A stretch of DNA of 64,000 nucleotides from NCBI GenBank assembly GCA_000231825.2, contig JH720315.1, forward strand, positions 100,177-164,176, in the 5' to 3' direction. Within the stretch, counting starts at the first letter, position 1; each line of letters opens with the position of its first letter. Under the pieces are notes generated by a model, which ran no database searches, was not told the origin of the DNA, and was given only the letters and a program-made list of their open reading frames with translations. A program made the position numbers and the translations under genes. This document shows positions 10,673 through 25,400 of the stretch, piece after piece. Source of the stretch: Tetrahymena elliotti 4EA (Eukaryota; Ciliophora; Oligohymenophorea; Hymenostomatida; Tetrahymenidae).

Positions 10673-12970
10673 TGCTTAATTTCAAACCTATTTATTTCTT
10701 TATTAACTTGTATATTTTTTTTTGTAAAAACTGCCTAAAAATTTAGTATCTTATATCTAATAATTATTAATTTTTTAAAATTCATCAAATTAAACAAATT
10801 CAAAATTCTTGAACCTCAAAATAAATTAAATCATTTAATAACAAAAATAAACATCTCAATTAATCAATCAATTTATTATTGACAAATACTCTAAAGCCAT
10901 CTTTTTAAAAAACAAGCAAGCAAGCAAGCAAACAAACAAATCAATTTTTTTGATAACATTTATTTTAATCTTCTTAAATTTTTATGTTTTTGATAAAAAA
11001 AAAGTAAATCAATAAACTACTGGCTGTTGTTTTTGTTTTGTAATATATCAAATTACCAATTTATTTATTTAAAATAAATTAATAATGTTTCAAGTTGATT
11101 TAGTTTTGTAAGATTTGATTTGTAAAATTATAATATTATTTATTTATTGCTTGTGTAATTTAGTTTGGTAATTTGATATTAAGATTATCAGCTAATTTTT
11201 GCAATATGTTTAGCAATAAAATATCAATTTTGAGCTTTTGTAGAGAACAATAAAAGTATGTAGTCCTTTTATTAGTTAGGATTATTTTTGATGTTCATTT
11301 TTTATAAAAATATTTTATAGTTAAAAAAGTCAATTAGAATTAAATAAATAAGCAATATATTTTTGAAAGTCATCTTCAAACAAACAACAAGTTAAAAAAT
11401 TTGTTTATTTATTTAATTCACACGAAATTTAAATCTTTTTAAGAAAAAAATGGTTCTTTCTTACCTAAAAAACACAACATTTTCAACTTCTTTCAAATTC
11501 ATTAATTTTTTAAGCTAAATTGATGATTTTGATTAAAATTGAATTAAAAAAGAAATTTTGATCATTTATTTGTGTAATTTGGCTTTAAAAAACTCATTTT
11601 TACTGTAATTTTGCATAAAAAATTTTTTATTTTAAATAAAAATAGAAATTCATTTCAAAAGAAATAAAAAATTATTTAAAAATTTTGTATAGATTGAATA
11701 ATAAATTTAACACATTTTTTTGTGATTTTCAAAAGAAACAATTTATGTTTGTTTTTATGAATTAGCTATTGCTTTTTAGCCAATATCTTATTTGTTTATA
11801 AACACATATATTAAGCATTCTTAAATATTATTTTTATATGCCATAATTCATTTTAATTATTATTTGTTGAGAAACAATTTTTTAAGCATTGCTAAATATT
11901 ATTTTTATATGGAAAATCTGATTTTAATTATTATAATATTATATCTATTTCTTTTATGAATAAATGAATTATTCAATTTATTTTCTATCAAATAAATTTA
12001 AACATATTCTTAAATTACAAATGTTTACATAAGCAAATAATCTTAAACTTTAAAATATTTCATTTCTAACTTGCAATAAATTTAAAAGATTTTTAATTAA
12101 TTAATAAGTTTAATTATTTTATTTATTCTTTAAATATGCTCATAAATAAGATTTAATTTAAAAGGTGTAATTTGAATAACTTTTATAAAATAAAATTGAT
12201 TTTATAATCAAAAAATTTTGAGTAAAAATATTTTTATTTTTCAAATTCAAATAGAATTTATTTTCTATGTTAGGAAGGATTTAAAAAATAGGGAGAAAAT
12301 ATTTTTAAAAGAGGAGTAAATGAAACCAAAGTAATTAAATAAAAAATTTAATTAATTTTAAAATTCAATGTTGATTTTAATTTTAGAGTTAAGAATTTTA
12401 TTTAGTGACTGTCTGACTGAATATGAGATTTTTGTTAGAATACTTGCTTGGAAGAAATGAAGGAAAGATATAAATAAAAGATTGATTTGACAATTAGTAT
12501 GAATAAAAGAGAACACTCTATATATTAATTATTAATAGTAATTTATAATTATTAAGCCCAAGGATTCTATTTAATAAGTTTGGGACGGCCTTTTGAGGAA
12601 GGAATAAATGCCAATATTATTGAGCAGCAAGTGATTGTTTGCTATTTAGTTAGATTTCCATTTATCTTTTATTTATTAATTGATTTATTTGTTTGTTTGT
12701 TAGATGGTTTGATTGATTGTTTGTTTATGAGTTGATTTGAGGGTCAAGTTGCTAGATTATTGATAATTACAGGAATGAATTGGAGTTAAAAATTATCAAA
12801 AAAGAAAGAAAAGAAAATAACAAAAAGAAGAAGAAAATATAGATAGATTTCAATAAATATAAGAAAATAAATAGAAATTCCCTCCTAAAAAATTAAATCA
12901 AGCAAAGAAAGATATACATATAGATTGTTATATAGATTATACATATTAATAAAGAATTTACTAATAAATT
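10673..12970. other. Long AT-rich intergenic region with simple repeats
   Basis: No coding exon recognised on either strand. It contains a short tetranucleotide tract of AAGC/AAAC type at about 10912-10940 and a GTTT/TGAT-rich tract at about 12680-12740. Promoters of the flanking genes presumably lie here, but no motif can be named. Confidence 0.5.
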
Positions 12971-12992
12971 ATGGAAGAGGAGAAGCAAACAG
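12971..12992 (+). other. Possible upstream exon (MEEEKQT)
   Basis: ATG GAA GAG GAG AAG CAA ACA G followed by GTAAAATTTC, a good ciliate 5' splice site, and by an AG and an open stretch to about 13100. It could be an alternative first exon of the PHD gene or a separate small gene. I could not find a splice that joins it in frame to the exon at 13411. Confidence 0.3.
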
Positions 12993-13410
12993 GTAAAATT
13001 TCTTTTCATTTTTAGATTTATTTTTAGAATCGTCACTCATTCGCATAGCTACAGACCAGCAGTTGTATTAAGAAGACATTTTTTGGCCAAACAAGTTTTA
13101 TTGAACAAAAAAATTAGCCATCTTTAAAAAACAGTTTAAATTATTCAAGTTAGATTAATCATAATTATCTAATAAAATTGAAGCAAATTTTATCTTTTGT
13201 TTTACTTGTTTAATGCACCATTTTTTTTCATCAAGTATTTTAAGAAAGGTTTTAACAAGCTAAAGCAATTCATCAACATTAAATGAAGACGAACAAGTTA
13301 AAATAAGTTCAAACCAAGCGTTTAAACTAGTGATTTTATTAGCTTTTTTAACCAATTTTTTTAAAGAGACACTACTCGCTGACTTACTTACTTACTTTGT
13401 AAATAATTGA

Positions 13411-16400
13411 ATGAAAGTTTTTATTAATGATGCTGGAAATGGTTTTGTAGGGATGAAGGATGAAATAAAATACAAAGATGAAAACATTAAATTTATTATT
13501 GTTATTAATGAAATATAGATATTATTTAGAAGCTTGAAGAATCTAATTTTAAAGTTAAATTTACTCGAATATCTTATAAAGACTATGAAGTAAATATTTA
13601 TTTATTTGTTTCATCATGAGCGTCAAAATGTTACAAAAAAAGAGTTTGCTAAATAATAAACAACAAAGAGATACTAAAAAGTATTAGCATCAATTGAAGT
13701 CTGCATAAAATAGCAATTTTTTAGATTGGGATAGACGCTTTTGTAGAATTATTGTATTGATTTTAATTATATAAATATCAATTAGAAATCACATTGCGAA
13801 GTTTGCTTTCAAAGTAAGGATAAAAGTTTCCCTCCATCTGACGATGAAGAAAAAGGTAATTTAGATAATTTGCTTTTTAAATAAAAAGGATAAATAAATA
13901 TTCTTAATGTGTTAAATATTTAGGTGTTAGAATGATGGTTTGCTATGGATGCAGCTTGAAATGTCATTAATATTGTTATGGGATAGACACCTAAACATAA
14001 GAAGAATCAATCAAAAATAATCTAGACTAAAAAGTCATTTATTTTTTATGTCAAAAGTGTAGGATTGAGCCTAAAAAGCAATTAGTAAATGATTAGATCA
14101 ATTATTTAGCATTTTTCATTTATTTGGATTCCTTAAAATATTTATTTAGATCAATTAAAATCTTCATTTGCATTCATTCATTCAATCAATCAATCTATTA
14201 AAATATTAACTTAATTATTTATTGAAACGAATAAAAGTATTATTTCTAAAGAAAAAAAAAAAACATGTTTATTCAAACCCAAAAAATATTAACTCAACTA
14301 AATTTAGAATTAGAATTAATTCAAAGAATTTATTAACAAGAATAAATAAAATTATAAGTTTGCTATCAGTTAAAATATTAGGTAGGGAAACTCAATTTAA
14401 AATACTTAATTTAAATGAATTAAATACTATGTTAGAATGAATAGAAAGATAAGCTTAGAATGAACAAAAATAATAAAATATTAGCTTAGAATCAAGGAAT
14501 AATAAAAATAATAGTGATCAATGAATATAAATTTTAGTTTAGATTGAATAAAAGCTTAACCAAATATTAGTTTAAAATGAATGAATTATAATATTAGTTT
14601 AGAATGAAAAAATTGAAGAAAAAATTAATTTTGATGGATAAAATATTAGCTTAGCTTAGAATTAATAAAAATATTAGTTTCAAAGATATGAGCTCAGATC
14701 AATGAAAAATGGAATTCTGGAAGAATAATTTTCGCTTAGAATGAACCAATTAATAAAAATATTAGCTTAGAATGAACAAAAATATAAATTTAGAATGAAG
14801 ATAAATTGAATTTCTAAAGAATAATTTTAACTTAGAATGAATGATAAAAATATTAGTATTAGTATTAACTAAAATGTTAATTCAAACCAAAGAAAAATTG
14901 ATTTTGATTAACTTAGAAGGAATGAATGAATGAATAAAAATATTAACTAAGAACGAACCAAAATATTAATTAAGATTTAAGAAAAATGTTGATAATGTTA
15001 TGAAGAATAATAAGATCAGTTGAATTCAAACAAAATATTTTATAAAGAATGAGCAGATAGATATACATACTTTGATAATTGAATTAAAATTTCGATTTAG
15101 AATAAATAGATAAATTGATTTAGGATAAATGAAATTCTTATTTGAATTTAAATAAAAAATGAGTGAATGAAAAAAAACATGACTTAATAAATAATTTTTG
15201 AATGAATTTGATTTTTTTGAACCAAATGAAATTTGTTTAGAATGAAAATATTTAATTTTTTTTGAAAATTTAATGAATAGGGCTGTGTCATTTGTAATTA
15301 GAAAAAGGGAGCATTAAAAAAGATAGAGAATTCATAAACGAATGAATGGGTTCATATAACTTGTGGATTATTTAATAAAAGTATAGTTAAAATAGAGAGT
15401 TATAGAACGATGACATTTGTAAAACAGAGTGATGCTCCAATTGAAAAGGATAAAAAAGCTACCAAAATTTGTTTTTTCTGCAAGAGTGATGTTGGTATTC
15501 AAAGTTGTGTATCTGAAGGATGCTAAAAACATGCTCATTTTTATTGCATAATGATTTATATGAAAGAAAAGGAATCCAAGTAGGCTGATATGGATAATAA
15601 AGAACAAGTTTAATGGTTTGTTCGTATGAATTATTTAAGCAATACAAGATTCGATATAAGCAAGGGAGAAAATGATACCAACAACCTTTCTAAAAATGTC
15701 TACTTTTAATCATCTATGAAACACAGTTTTAATGAAATTTCCTAAGTTTTATTAGGTGAATCTATTTATTAATTAGAAAATGCAGCATCTTTTGCTCAGT
15801 CTGCAGAAGTCATTCCAGCAGATCAAAAAAAGAGCAAAATATCTTCAGCTGCAAAGAAAAAAAATAAAAGAAAACAAAGTGAGGATGATAACCAAGAATA
15901 AAATTAGGAAAGCACCCATTTATCCAAGCAAGAAAATTAGCTCATATCTGAAACTACCAAACAAAATAAAGCTAAATATCATGATAAATTAGTAGAATTA
16001 GGAAATCTGGTCATGAAAAATTTTGTCCTTAATTCTGCAATTATTGAAAATCAAAATGGCCAGTAAGAAGAACAATCAGTTACAGCAATAGATTCAGAGA
16101 CAACTGCACAAGCTTAATCCAAACTGAACTCTTCAACTCTTAAAAAAAATGGCAAAAAAAATAAAAAATAAAATCCCGAAATCCCCATAAAATCTGAAAT
16201 TGAATCTTTCAACCCAGAAATCCATCTCAGAGGAGGAGAAATTTTAATAGAATGTCCAGATCACAGAAAAGAGACAGTTTACTGTGTTTGTTAAAAAGTT
16301 GATTCCTTGGATGATTAGGTCTTTTGCAACCTTTGCAGTAATTTATTTTCCCTTTTATTCGGTCAATTCAAAATAATTTTTAAAAATCCATCTATCTATT

Positions 16401-19400
16401 GATTAATCTACTTTTAAATACAAATTTAATTACATCCAAACCAATTGAAATGTAAAAGCAAATTTAGTAAATTTAGTGAATAAAACACTCTATCGATAAC
16501 TAATAAACTTAATTTAGCATTTGTTTTCTAAATTTTAATTTCATTCTTTCTGAAGCCTTTTGTTTGATTTTAATAAAAACTTATCAATTTAATTAAGTTG
16601 CTCACTTCACTTCCTTTTTAGTTAATTTTCATCCAAAGCAGAAATACATAGATTTATTTACATAAATTGCAACAACATTTGATTTTGGTTTCAATTTGGA
16701 AATTTTATATTTAAGATTCAAATAGATTGTTCACTTTTTTCAACTTAAATAGACTCAAACATTTAATTAATTCATATATTATCAAATGAATTATATTGAG
16801 TTTATTACTTTTATTACTGATTTAAAGAATATAGATTTTATTATTGAATTATTTAATTTTTTTAATTTTACCACAAAAAAGCTATTTCATCTCATTCAAT
16901 ACTAATTTTGAAAGTATTAAATAAATACCTTTTTATTCATTTTATCCATAAATGGAATAGTCTGAATTCAATTATCGAGAAAATATTTACAATAAATATA
17001 ATATAATAAATAATTTTTCAAATAAATGAATGTTAAAAATTTGCTGAAATGATGATAGATAGATAGCATAACAATATAGACTAATTTTAATTTATTCATT
17101 TAGATAATAGCTGATTTTAATTTTTTATTAATATCAATTTAGATGACTGGTATCACTATGGTTGTGTGAAGTATCAACCTAAGACAAATGAAGATGAGGA
17201 TGAAAATTATACATGCTCTATGTGTGAGGAATGGTATGCTCATAAGAGGAAGAAGTTGTTAAAGGAGTTTTACAGCGGTAAAGTAGAGAGCTTTGGCATT
17301 TTGACTGGAAATTTGCCTAAATTTAATTTAATGGATTTCATTTCAATTATTTTGATGATTGATCAAAGAATTTAAAATTTGCTTTTCACTTAAAAGAAGG
17401 GGAATATTGATACTTAGATTAATGATATGGTTAATTCATTAAGCTACATTCCTTTGTTCTCAACTAAGATTTAAGAAATTACTGTTTTTAAATAAAGAAA
17501 ATACTTGCACTAAGCTGCAAATGATTTCTTGTAAAAAATTTTAGAAGAAACTGATTTGTTGAAATTAGTTTCTGCTGTCTAAATTGATGAAAACAATCCT
17601 GTCAAATACATGTAATTTTTTCATTCATTTATTTTATTTTAAATTAAAATTTATATTTAAAAGAGTCCTTGAAGAAAATTTAAAGAAAAACGAGGAACTT
17701 AAGAGATTGATTGATGGGATTAGTGCCTTGTTCCAAAGAAATAAAACAAAAGAAAAGGGAATATTAGTTAACTTAAAGAAACCTATTAATTGGATTTTGA
17801 AGGTACATTCAGCCTTTTTCAAAAAATAAGAAAAGATATCTCCTTTGATTTTGTAGGAATTAATGAAGGATGAGGAAGAAGATGTTAAAAATACTGTTGA
17901 ATATTAATTGTTAGATTAATTTGTTCAAAGATTGAAGGCATGGAATACTAAAGTTTTTAATTTCTATGAAAACATCATTTAAAAAGCTAACAATGCAATG
18001 GAACAAGAAAAATCAGAAACTGAAGCAATTGTTGAAAAGAGTATTTTTCTTTTAAATGATGATTTTTTGTTAAAATTGTTTTGATTAATAATAGAATAAA
18101 TTGAAGAAGATGAATTTATCTATTTGAAATACAAGCAGTGGAGAGATAGATTAAACACAAGACCAACAATTGAAGATTTAGAGCAGATCTTGCAAGAAGG
18201 AAGAGAAATCCCAGTTGATTGTTCATAAGAAATTAAGAAACTTGAGTCTGAAAAAGATGAAGTTTAGATTTGGTTTTAGACTTTGGATGAAAAAGAGAGA
18301 ACAGCTAATTTGCTTCTTTCTTAAAAGCTTAAACAGGAAGAAAGAGTAAACAAGAGCAATCATGTCACAACAAATGACTAAGATGGTAAAATCAAAAAGG
18401 AATCTTCTCAAAGTGCCTCAAAAACTAATACTCAAGAAGGAGAATAAATTTAGCAAGAAATGAATGGCTAATCTATTCAAGCAGAAGAAGAAGTTGCAGC
18501 TGCAAAAGATGCAGGATAATAGAATTAGGTATAAAAATAGGCAGAATAAGAAAATAATTAAACCAATCAAGTTCAAGCAGAATCTACTAACAAAGAATAA
18601 ATGAATGTTGAAGAGAATGAGTAAAATGGTAAAGTAGAATAAACTGAATAGGAAAAAATGAATGAATAAAATGGTTAACCAAAGGAATCTGGTTAGTAAG
18701 AAACTGCTATGGAAATAGAAAAAGGTTCTGAAAAAGAAGAATAAAAAGAAAATAACAGCAGCAACAAGCAAGAACAAGAAGGATAAGCAGAAGGAGTTAA
18801 AGTACATTTGGATAATGAAATTTATTAAAAGATATATAAGAATTAATAATTGATGAGCAAGGGAGATTTCGAAATATTTGCTAATTAAATGTTCACAAAG
18901 GTTGTATTGCAAGTGCCTAGAATGAGTACAATTATTGATATGTTATAGCAATATGAAACTAATGAGATTTAATGGGAAAGACTTTTAGAATTCATTAATG
19001 AGAAAGAGCAAGAAAATGTTAAAAAATAACAGTAAGAATAAGAATAAAATGTATTACAAGATGAGTAAATTCAATAACAAATAATCCTTAGTTAATATAT
19101 CAATAACAATACAAGATTTGAGTTAATTGAATATTAAGAACTTTAGGATTTATTAGATTCTTGTTTGAAACTTGAAATTAAAGTTCCTTTCTTGAATTCA
19201 ATTGCTCAGTAAATGAATGGTTATTTAGAACAAAAGGCACAATTCCAATCAATTTTGAATTCAAATTTTGATGAAACAAACTATTTCTAATAACTTAAAA
19301 AGATTTAAGCTCTTCCCTTTGTCTTCGAAGAAGAAAAAACATTTTATGAAAGAATTATTTATTTTAAAGAGATTTAAGATATTAGCAAAAATGGTTTCAA

Positions 19401-22400
19401 AAAGGTTTACAATCTTGATCAATTACAAAAGCTATCAGAAATATGTCAATCATCCAAATTCCCTCAAGAAATCACTTCTGAATTTGATTAAAAAACAGAA
19501 TTAATAATCTCAATCTCCAAACGTTTCAATAAAATCGTAGAAACTGGCTTGATAGAAAAGGAACAACTTGAAGAAGCAAAAGAACTAACTGACCAAATTA
19601 ACCAAATGAAAAACATTAAAATTGACTTCAAAAGAGAGCTAGATATCTTCAAATTAGTCCAAAAATCCTCCCAATTATTCAGATCCCTCCACAAATTCTT
19701 CTTCAACCTCAATGAAGAGTAAATTAAATTAGACCCATCTATGCGTGTCCAAGAAATCGATCTCGAAGTTGAAGACATGTTAGAAGCTAAGGTAATTACA
19801 AAACAATTTTATTTCCTTTTAATCTCCAAAATTTTAAAATGAAATTAATCTCATTTTTTATGATTTTTACAACTTTACTCACAAGCAAATAATAAAAAAC
19901 CTTAAATCTGTATCAACTCAATGATGAATCAAAGCGTTTTTAATGCATTTCAAAGCAAAATTATTTTTTATTTTCTTTTGATTCAAATCTAAAGCCTACT
20001 TTTATAATATTAAATAACAATTTACTATTAAGTATCTCGTTTTAAATGTTTTACCCATATAAACCAATGATAAAAAACTTAAATTGAATTAAATTTAGTA
20101 TGAACCATCATACATAAATCGCTATGTTTTTCATTCATACATTTACATTATTTTTGAATTCAAATAATTTTATGATGATTTATTGAATTGATATTTGAAA
20201 CAATTTAATTGGTTGTATTGATTAAATTTTTGTTAAAAATTAATTTTACTCAACAAATAAAATAAGTAAAGTAACTTCATGTAAGATTGATTAAACTAAT
20301 TAGATAATTAATTATTTATCATTAGTTTAGAAATACCTATTATTTAGATTATTTTTTTACTAAAGTGATTATTCATACATAAAATCTTATTAACAATTAT
20401 CTTATTTAAAAAATTTTTTGAAATAAAATATATTTTTTTAACAAATCCGAGTTAATTTAAAAATTTTAAACTTTTTGAGCAAAATTATTTTTTAAAATAC
20501 TTGAAATTTGATTAGATTTTTTGAATTAAGAGATTTTGAAATAAAAATAGAATATTGACGAATGCTTAGCTGATATTTAAGAGAAATGGAGTTTAGTTTG
20601 CTCTAATTTAAATTAAGTGAAGGGAGAATTGTTCTCTTTTATAAAAGAAGGACTTGGTTTTGAGCATCATTATGATAAGAGGATTAATAAAATATTCAAA
20701 AATTTAAGTGAAATGTATTGGGTGAATGATTCAAAAATATTACTGAGCTAGCAAGATCCTAAGATTGATTAAATTTATCAAATATATCAAAGTGCTTTAA
20801 TGTTTAAAATAAACTCGGAAAATGAAACATTTTAAAAAGTGAAAGAATTGTTTGAAACAAAAAAGAAGGAAGAGGAAATACTACAATAAAAGTAAACAAA
20901 TTTTATTTTAGATATTTGATTAATATTATATTTAATTAATAGGTAAAAGTAATAATACTAAGAAATCCAACAATAGTTTCAAAAGGAGTAGGAAAAATTA
21001 AAGTTATAGCAGATGCAATAATAGCAATAGCTTTAAAGTAAAAATATAAATCTTGTTGTCAGTGATGACAGTATAAATGAGTCTTAAAAATCTGATTATG
21101 AAGAAATCGAGGATGATGAAGATGACGAAGATGATGACGATGAAGAAGAAGATGAAGATGACGACGATGAAGAAGAAGAAGATGATGAAGACGATGATGA
21201 TGATAAAGATGATAGCAAAACTGATAAAGATGGTAGAGATGATAATAATGATGATGATGATGAAAATGGTAGAAACAACACAAATTAAAAAGGGAATTAG
21301 AAAAAGAATGATCTTTGCTAGATTGATAGTGATATTTCATTGATGAATGAAGAAGAATCTCAATAAAATTAACAATTAGAATCTGATACTAATAATTTGA
21401 ATGAAGCGTAAAAGAGTTAGTATAATACTTTGTTTGAATAAGGTCAAAAATGGAAGAATGAAGTTAAATAGGCTTATTAAATCATTAAGAATTGTTCAAA
21501 TTAGGATTCTGGTGACAACAATAAAATGGATATTGAGAAATTTGCAGATGATCATTTGGTTACTTTCTAATAACTAAAAAATCTTCTTTAGGAAGGATAT
21601 AAATTAACACATGATATTATTCAACTTAACAAGAGTGTCTAGTTCATGAAATCGAAGATGATTATACTTGAAAATATATTCATTTAGATACACAATAGCT
21701 TAGATCAATTCAATAAAATTAAAAATCCTGACTTGGTTGATGATTCTGTAAAGATATAGAATTGCATTGATATTAGTGATATCCTCATTGAATACAAAGT
21801 TAATCTCTCATCAGATTCTCAAGAAAAGCTTAGCTTTAAGAATATGATCAAATTCCCTTTCAAGAATTTGAATAAATTTGCTTCAACTTACAAAAAGGAA
21901 GAAGACCTTAGTTACTTTGTTAAGGAGACTGATACTACTGCTGCTATTAAAGGTACTGCTAAAAACGCTGCTAATAAAAACAAAGATAATTCTAAATCGA
22001 AAGAAGGAGCAGCTGGTTCTGCATAGTAGAATTATAAATAAAAATAATAACAGAAATAGTAAGATTAATAGTTAAATAAGAGAAAGCAAAAAGTAAATAA
22101 ATAGAGTTCTGTTATTGAATTGGAAAGTCAAGATAATACATAAGATGCAAATAACAACAATAATGAATCTAAGAGTGAGAAATCTGGTTAATAAATGACA
22201 ACTGGGTTGAGACAGAAAAGTACAAGAAATAAAACAAAGCTCGTAGACTCAGATTTTGTTTACTTCACAAAGCATTCAGGTAAAGAGGAAGTTGTTGGAT
22301 CAGCAGCTGCTGCAGTAGCCGAGAGTAAATAAAAACAAAAGGCTAAGTAGAACAATAAGCATACTGCTGCAGAGAATAAGAAAGCAGTTGAGAGTCAAGA

Positions 22401-25400
22401 TGAAAATAGTGAAGATGAAGGAGATGATGATCATGATAGCGCTAACTTAGAATAAAAGGCAAAGAGAGAACAAGTGAGTGATGGAGATAGAAGTAAAACA
22501 GCTGAAAACTTAAGAAAAGCATTTATACAAAATGAAGCATTTTCAAAGAGTTTGCAATATATTAAGGCAATAGAAAATTAACTTTTTGGCGAATTAAATA
22601 AAGATAGGAAGAAATATCTAACTAAAGCTCAACAATTTGCAAATCTTTTTATCAAACTAAGCGCTTATCCTCAGATCAGTAAAAAACTAATTTCAAAAGG
22701 GTTCCAAATCTCTGCATTAGAAAAGCTGATGAGTTAGAATGACCAAAAGTTTGATTCTTTCGAGAAATCAATCAAGGAATAGTAGATGCAATAGCAAGAA
22801 AACCAAGCAGCTCTTCATAACAATAACAAAAGCGTATAGTCTTCGTCAGCATTAAATAATAAAAATGCATAATAAACATAAAGCTAATAAAATAATAATT
22901 AGAATTAGGTTTAGAGAACTCCATCACAGTAGAATGTTTAGTCTACCTCATAGCCATAAAAGAATCTCAATTCAGCAAAAGAACCTCAGCTTTAGAAGAA
23001 AGTAAAGCCATTTGATTCTTTTGTTTCCATGCCCGGATTAACTTAACCTGCAAATTCATCTTCTTAGAGTGCATAAGTAATTCAAAATATGATGTTTTTT
23101 CTTTTTCAATTATTCTTATTTTAAATATAATAATAGCAAAGTACTCACAATTCAAATAGCGTTCTTTCAATGCTGATTCAGAAAACTGACAGCAGCAAAA
23201 ATAATAGCAATAGCAACAACAATAATAGCAATAATAGGTAGAAAGATGGTAATAAATATAATAGCAATAACGCAACTAGTAGTTTAAATAGTTTCTAAAA
23301 TAAATTCAAAGAAGATCAACTAAACAAGAAAAATAATCAAAACTACATGCAAACAAACAACCGCAAGAGAAGAAACCAACAAGCTAATTTCTCAGAAGAA
23401 TCTGAAAATGAAGAAGTTTAGAGCAAAAATGATAGTTAACAAGAATTTTCTAAGGATTTATTCAAAAGCAGAAACTAAAGTCTTAATTTTGATGATGATA
23501 TCAAAATCAATAAAAAGAGTTCTTACCTCGATTATGAAAAGTAAAAACAAGAATAAAAGCAACAGTCACCTGAGAGCGTAAGCCAGGCTCATCAAGTATC
23601 AAATAAATTTAGCACCTTCATAAAATATTCATTTTATTTTACATTTAAACAGACCGTAACAGAAGACAAATAAACTCCTAAATCAAGCATTAACAAGCAA
23701 GACGATGAAAATATAGAACAAATTTAGAATATTTTTAATTCTGAGAGCAAAATATATACATTTGACAAGACTTGTAATAGCAATTAACAAAGTCAAGGAA
23801 CAGAGCTATTATATAATCCCGATGAAGAAGAAGAGGAAGGAGGCTAAGGAGGAGAAGTAGAAATATCAAAAATTAACTAATAATATTTCGATTTCGACTA
23901 TGACATTAATCCTCATGGAAATTCTTCTGAAACAAACCAAAACAGCTAACAAAATAATGGTAGTTCTAATTATCAAAATGAAGGAGAAAAAGATAGTTTA
24001 TATTAAAAGAATTCAAGCAATATTAAGTAAAAAAGCGATTCTTTCATGAATAAGCAGTCATCATATCAAAACTAAATGGAAGAAGAACCTACTGATATTC
24101 CAATCCCAGAAGACTGCATTGTTAGATTCGGTTAAACTAAATTCAAGCCACCTTACAAAGATGCAGATTAACAAATCTGTTTGAACGTCTCCATGTACAC
24201 TCTTGAACCCATCAAAAAACTTAATTAATTCCCTCTCGCAGAACTAACTTAGTAAGTTGACAAATTCTCTACAGTTGAAGCTAATGAACTTAACAAATAC
24301 ATTTCAAAAAACCTTAAATCCAAATAACTCATTATACTCAAAGGTTGGATCGAAATTCAAAACTCCAAAGACGACTTAGAGATTTTCAACAAATCAATTA
24401 AAATGCAAGAAAAAAATAAAAGAGTAATAATTCTTATCTTTTTTAATCTATTCACAAATAAATTTTCTTTCCTTTAAGTGTATCATGTTCAAATTAAGAT
24501 AACTAATTTTTTTTGTTTAAAATTAATGAGAATTTTTGAATTAATAATTTAAAATGTAATTAAAGGTTTTAGGATTCAAAATTCCTGGATACAACTTTAA
24601 CATCTTTACAGAGAATTAAATTAAGAACACAGACTTTTAATTTGAAATTAAGCCTTTTAACTCAGAAGGCCTTCCTGTTTAGCCTTTTATTTTAACAAAG
24701 AAAGTTGGTGCTCCAAGACCTACTCAATAGAATGCTTATGAATTTGTTAAGTTCTCCACTAACACTATTTCACAATAAGTTGTTAGTCCTATGATTTCAG
24801 ATAATGAAGATGATGATCAAATGATGACAAAGAGAGATTCTATTTTTGAAGACAAGTACAATTTTATTTTACAAAACTACTTTAAAAATCATTAAAATTA
24901 ATTCATATTAGGTACAATGATAACGTTCAATAAGATCTTAAATTAGACATCATTGATTTCAATTAAGTAAAAAAATATAATTATATTCATTAAATGATTT
25001 AATAAATATTGAAAATAAAAAATAATTTTAGTTGCAACAATAAATTTAAGAGCTTCCTACTGCAGATAACCCCCCACCTAGTTTAGATGATAAGGCTTCA
25101 TATGATCATTCAAACTAATAGCATGGCTTTTAGCATCACGGACATCATTAATAATTGAATTACTAAGGATAATTTAATAGCTATTAGAGACCACCACCTC
25201 CTCCTCCACAAATCCCCCATATAAACTAACAAGGATACCCTGGTAATGTTACTGTTCCCCCTTAGATACCATTCAATCATTAGAATTATTAAAATAATAT
25301 TCCAAATTACAATATGAATTCAACTCCCACTCATATGCAATTGGGAGTAGCTCATCAATAACAACATCATCACCTCCATCCTGCTAATCCTTTGAATTTT

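Noticed and set aside
14222..14440. Lys-rich plus-strand frame
   Set aside because: It lies within the intron between PHD1 and the extended PHD and has no family signature.
18418..18912. 164-residue hydrophobic frame on the minus strand
   Set aside because: It lies opposite a Gln/Glu-rich exon of the PHD gene; the hydrophobic composition is what the complement of such codons gives.
21059..21343. Ser-, His- or Met-rich proteins on alternative frames
   Set aside because: These are frame and strand shadows of the Asp/Glu tract of the PHD protein.
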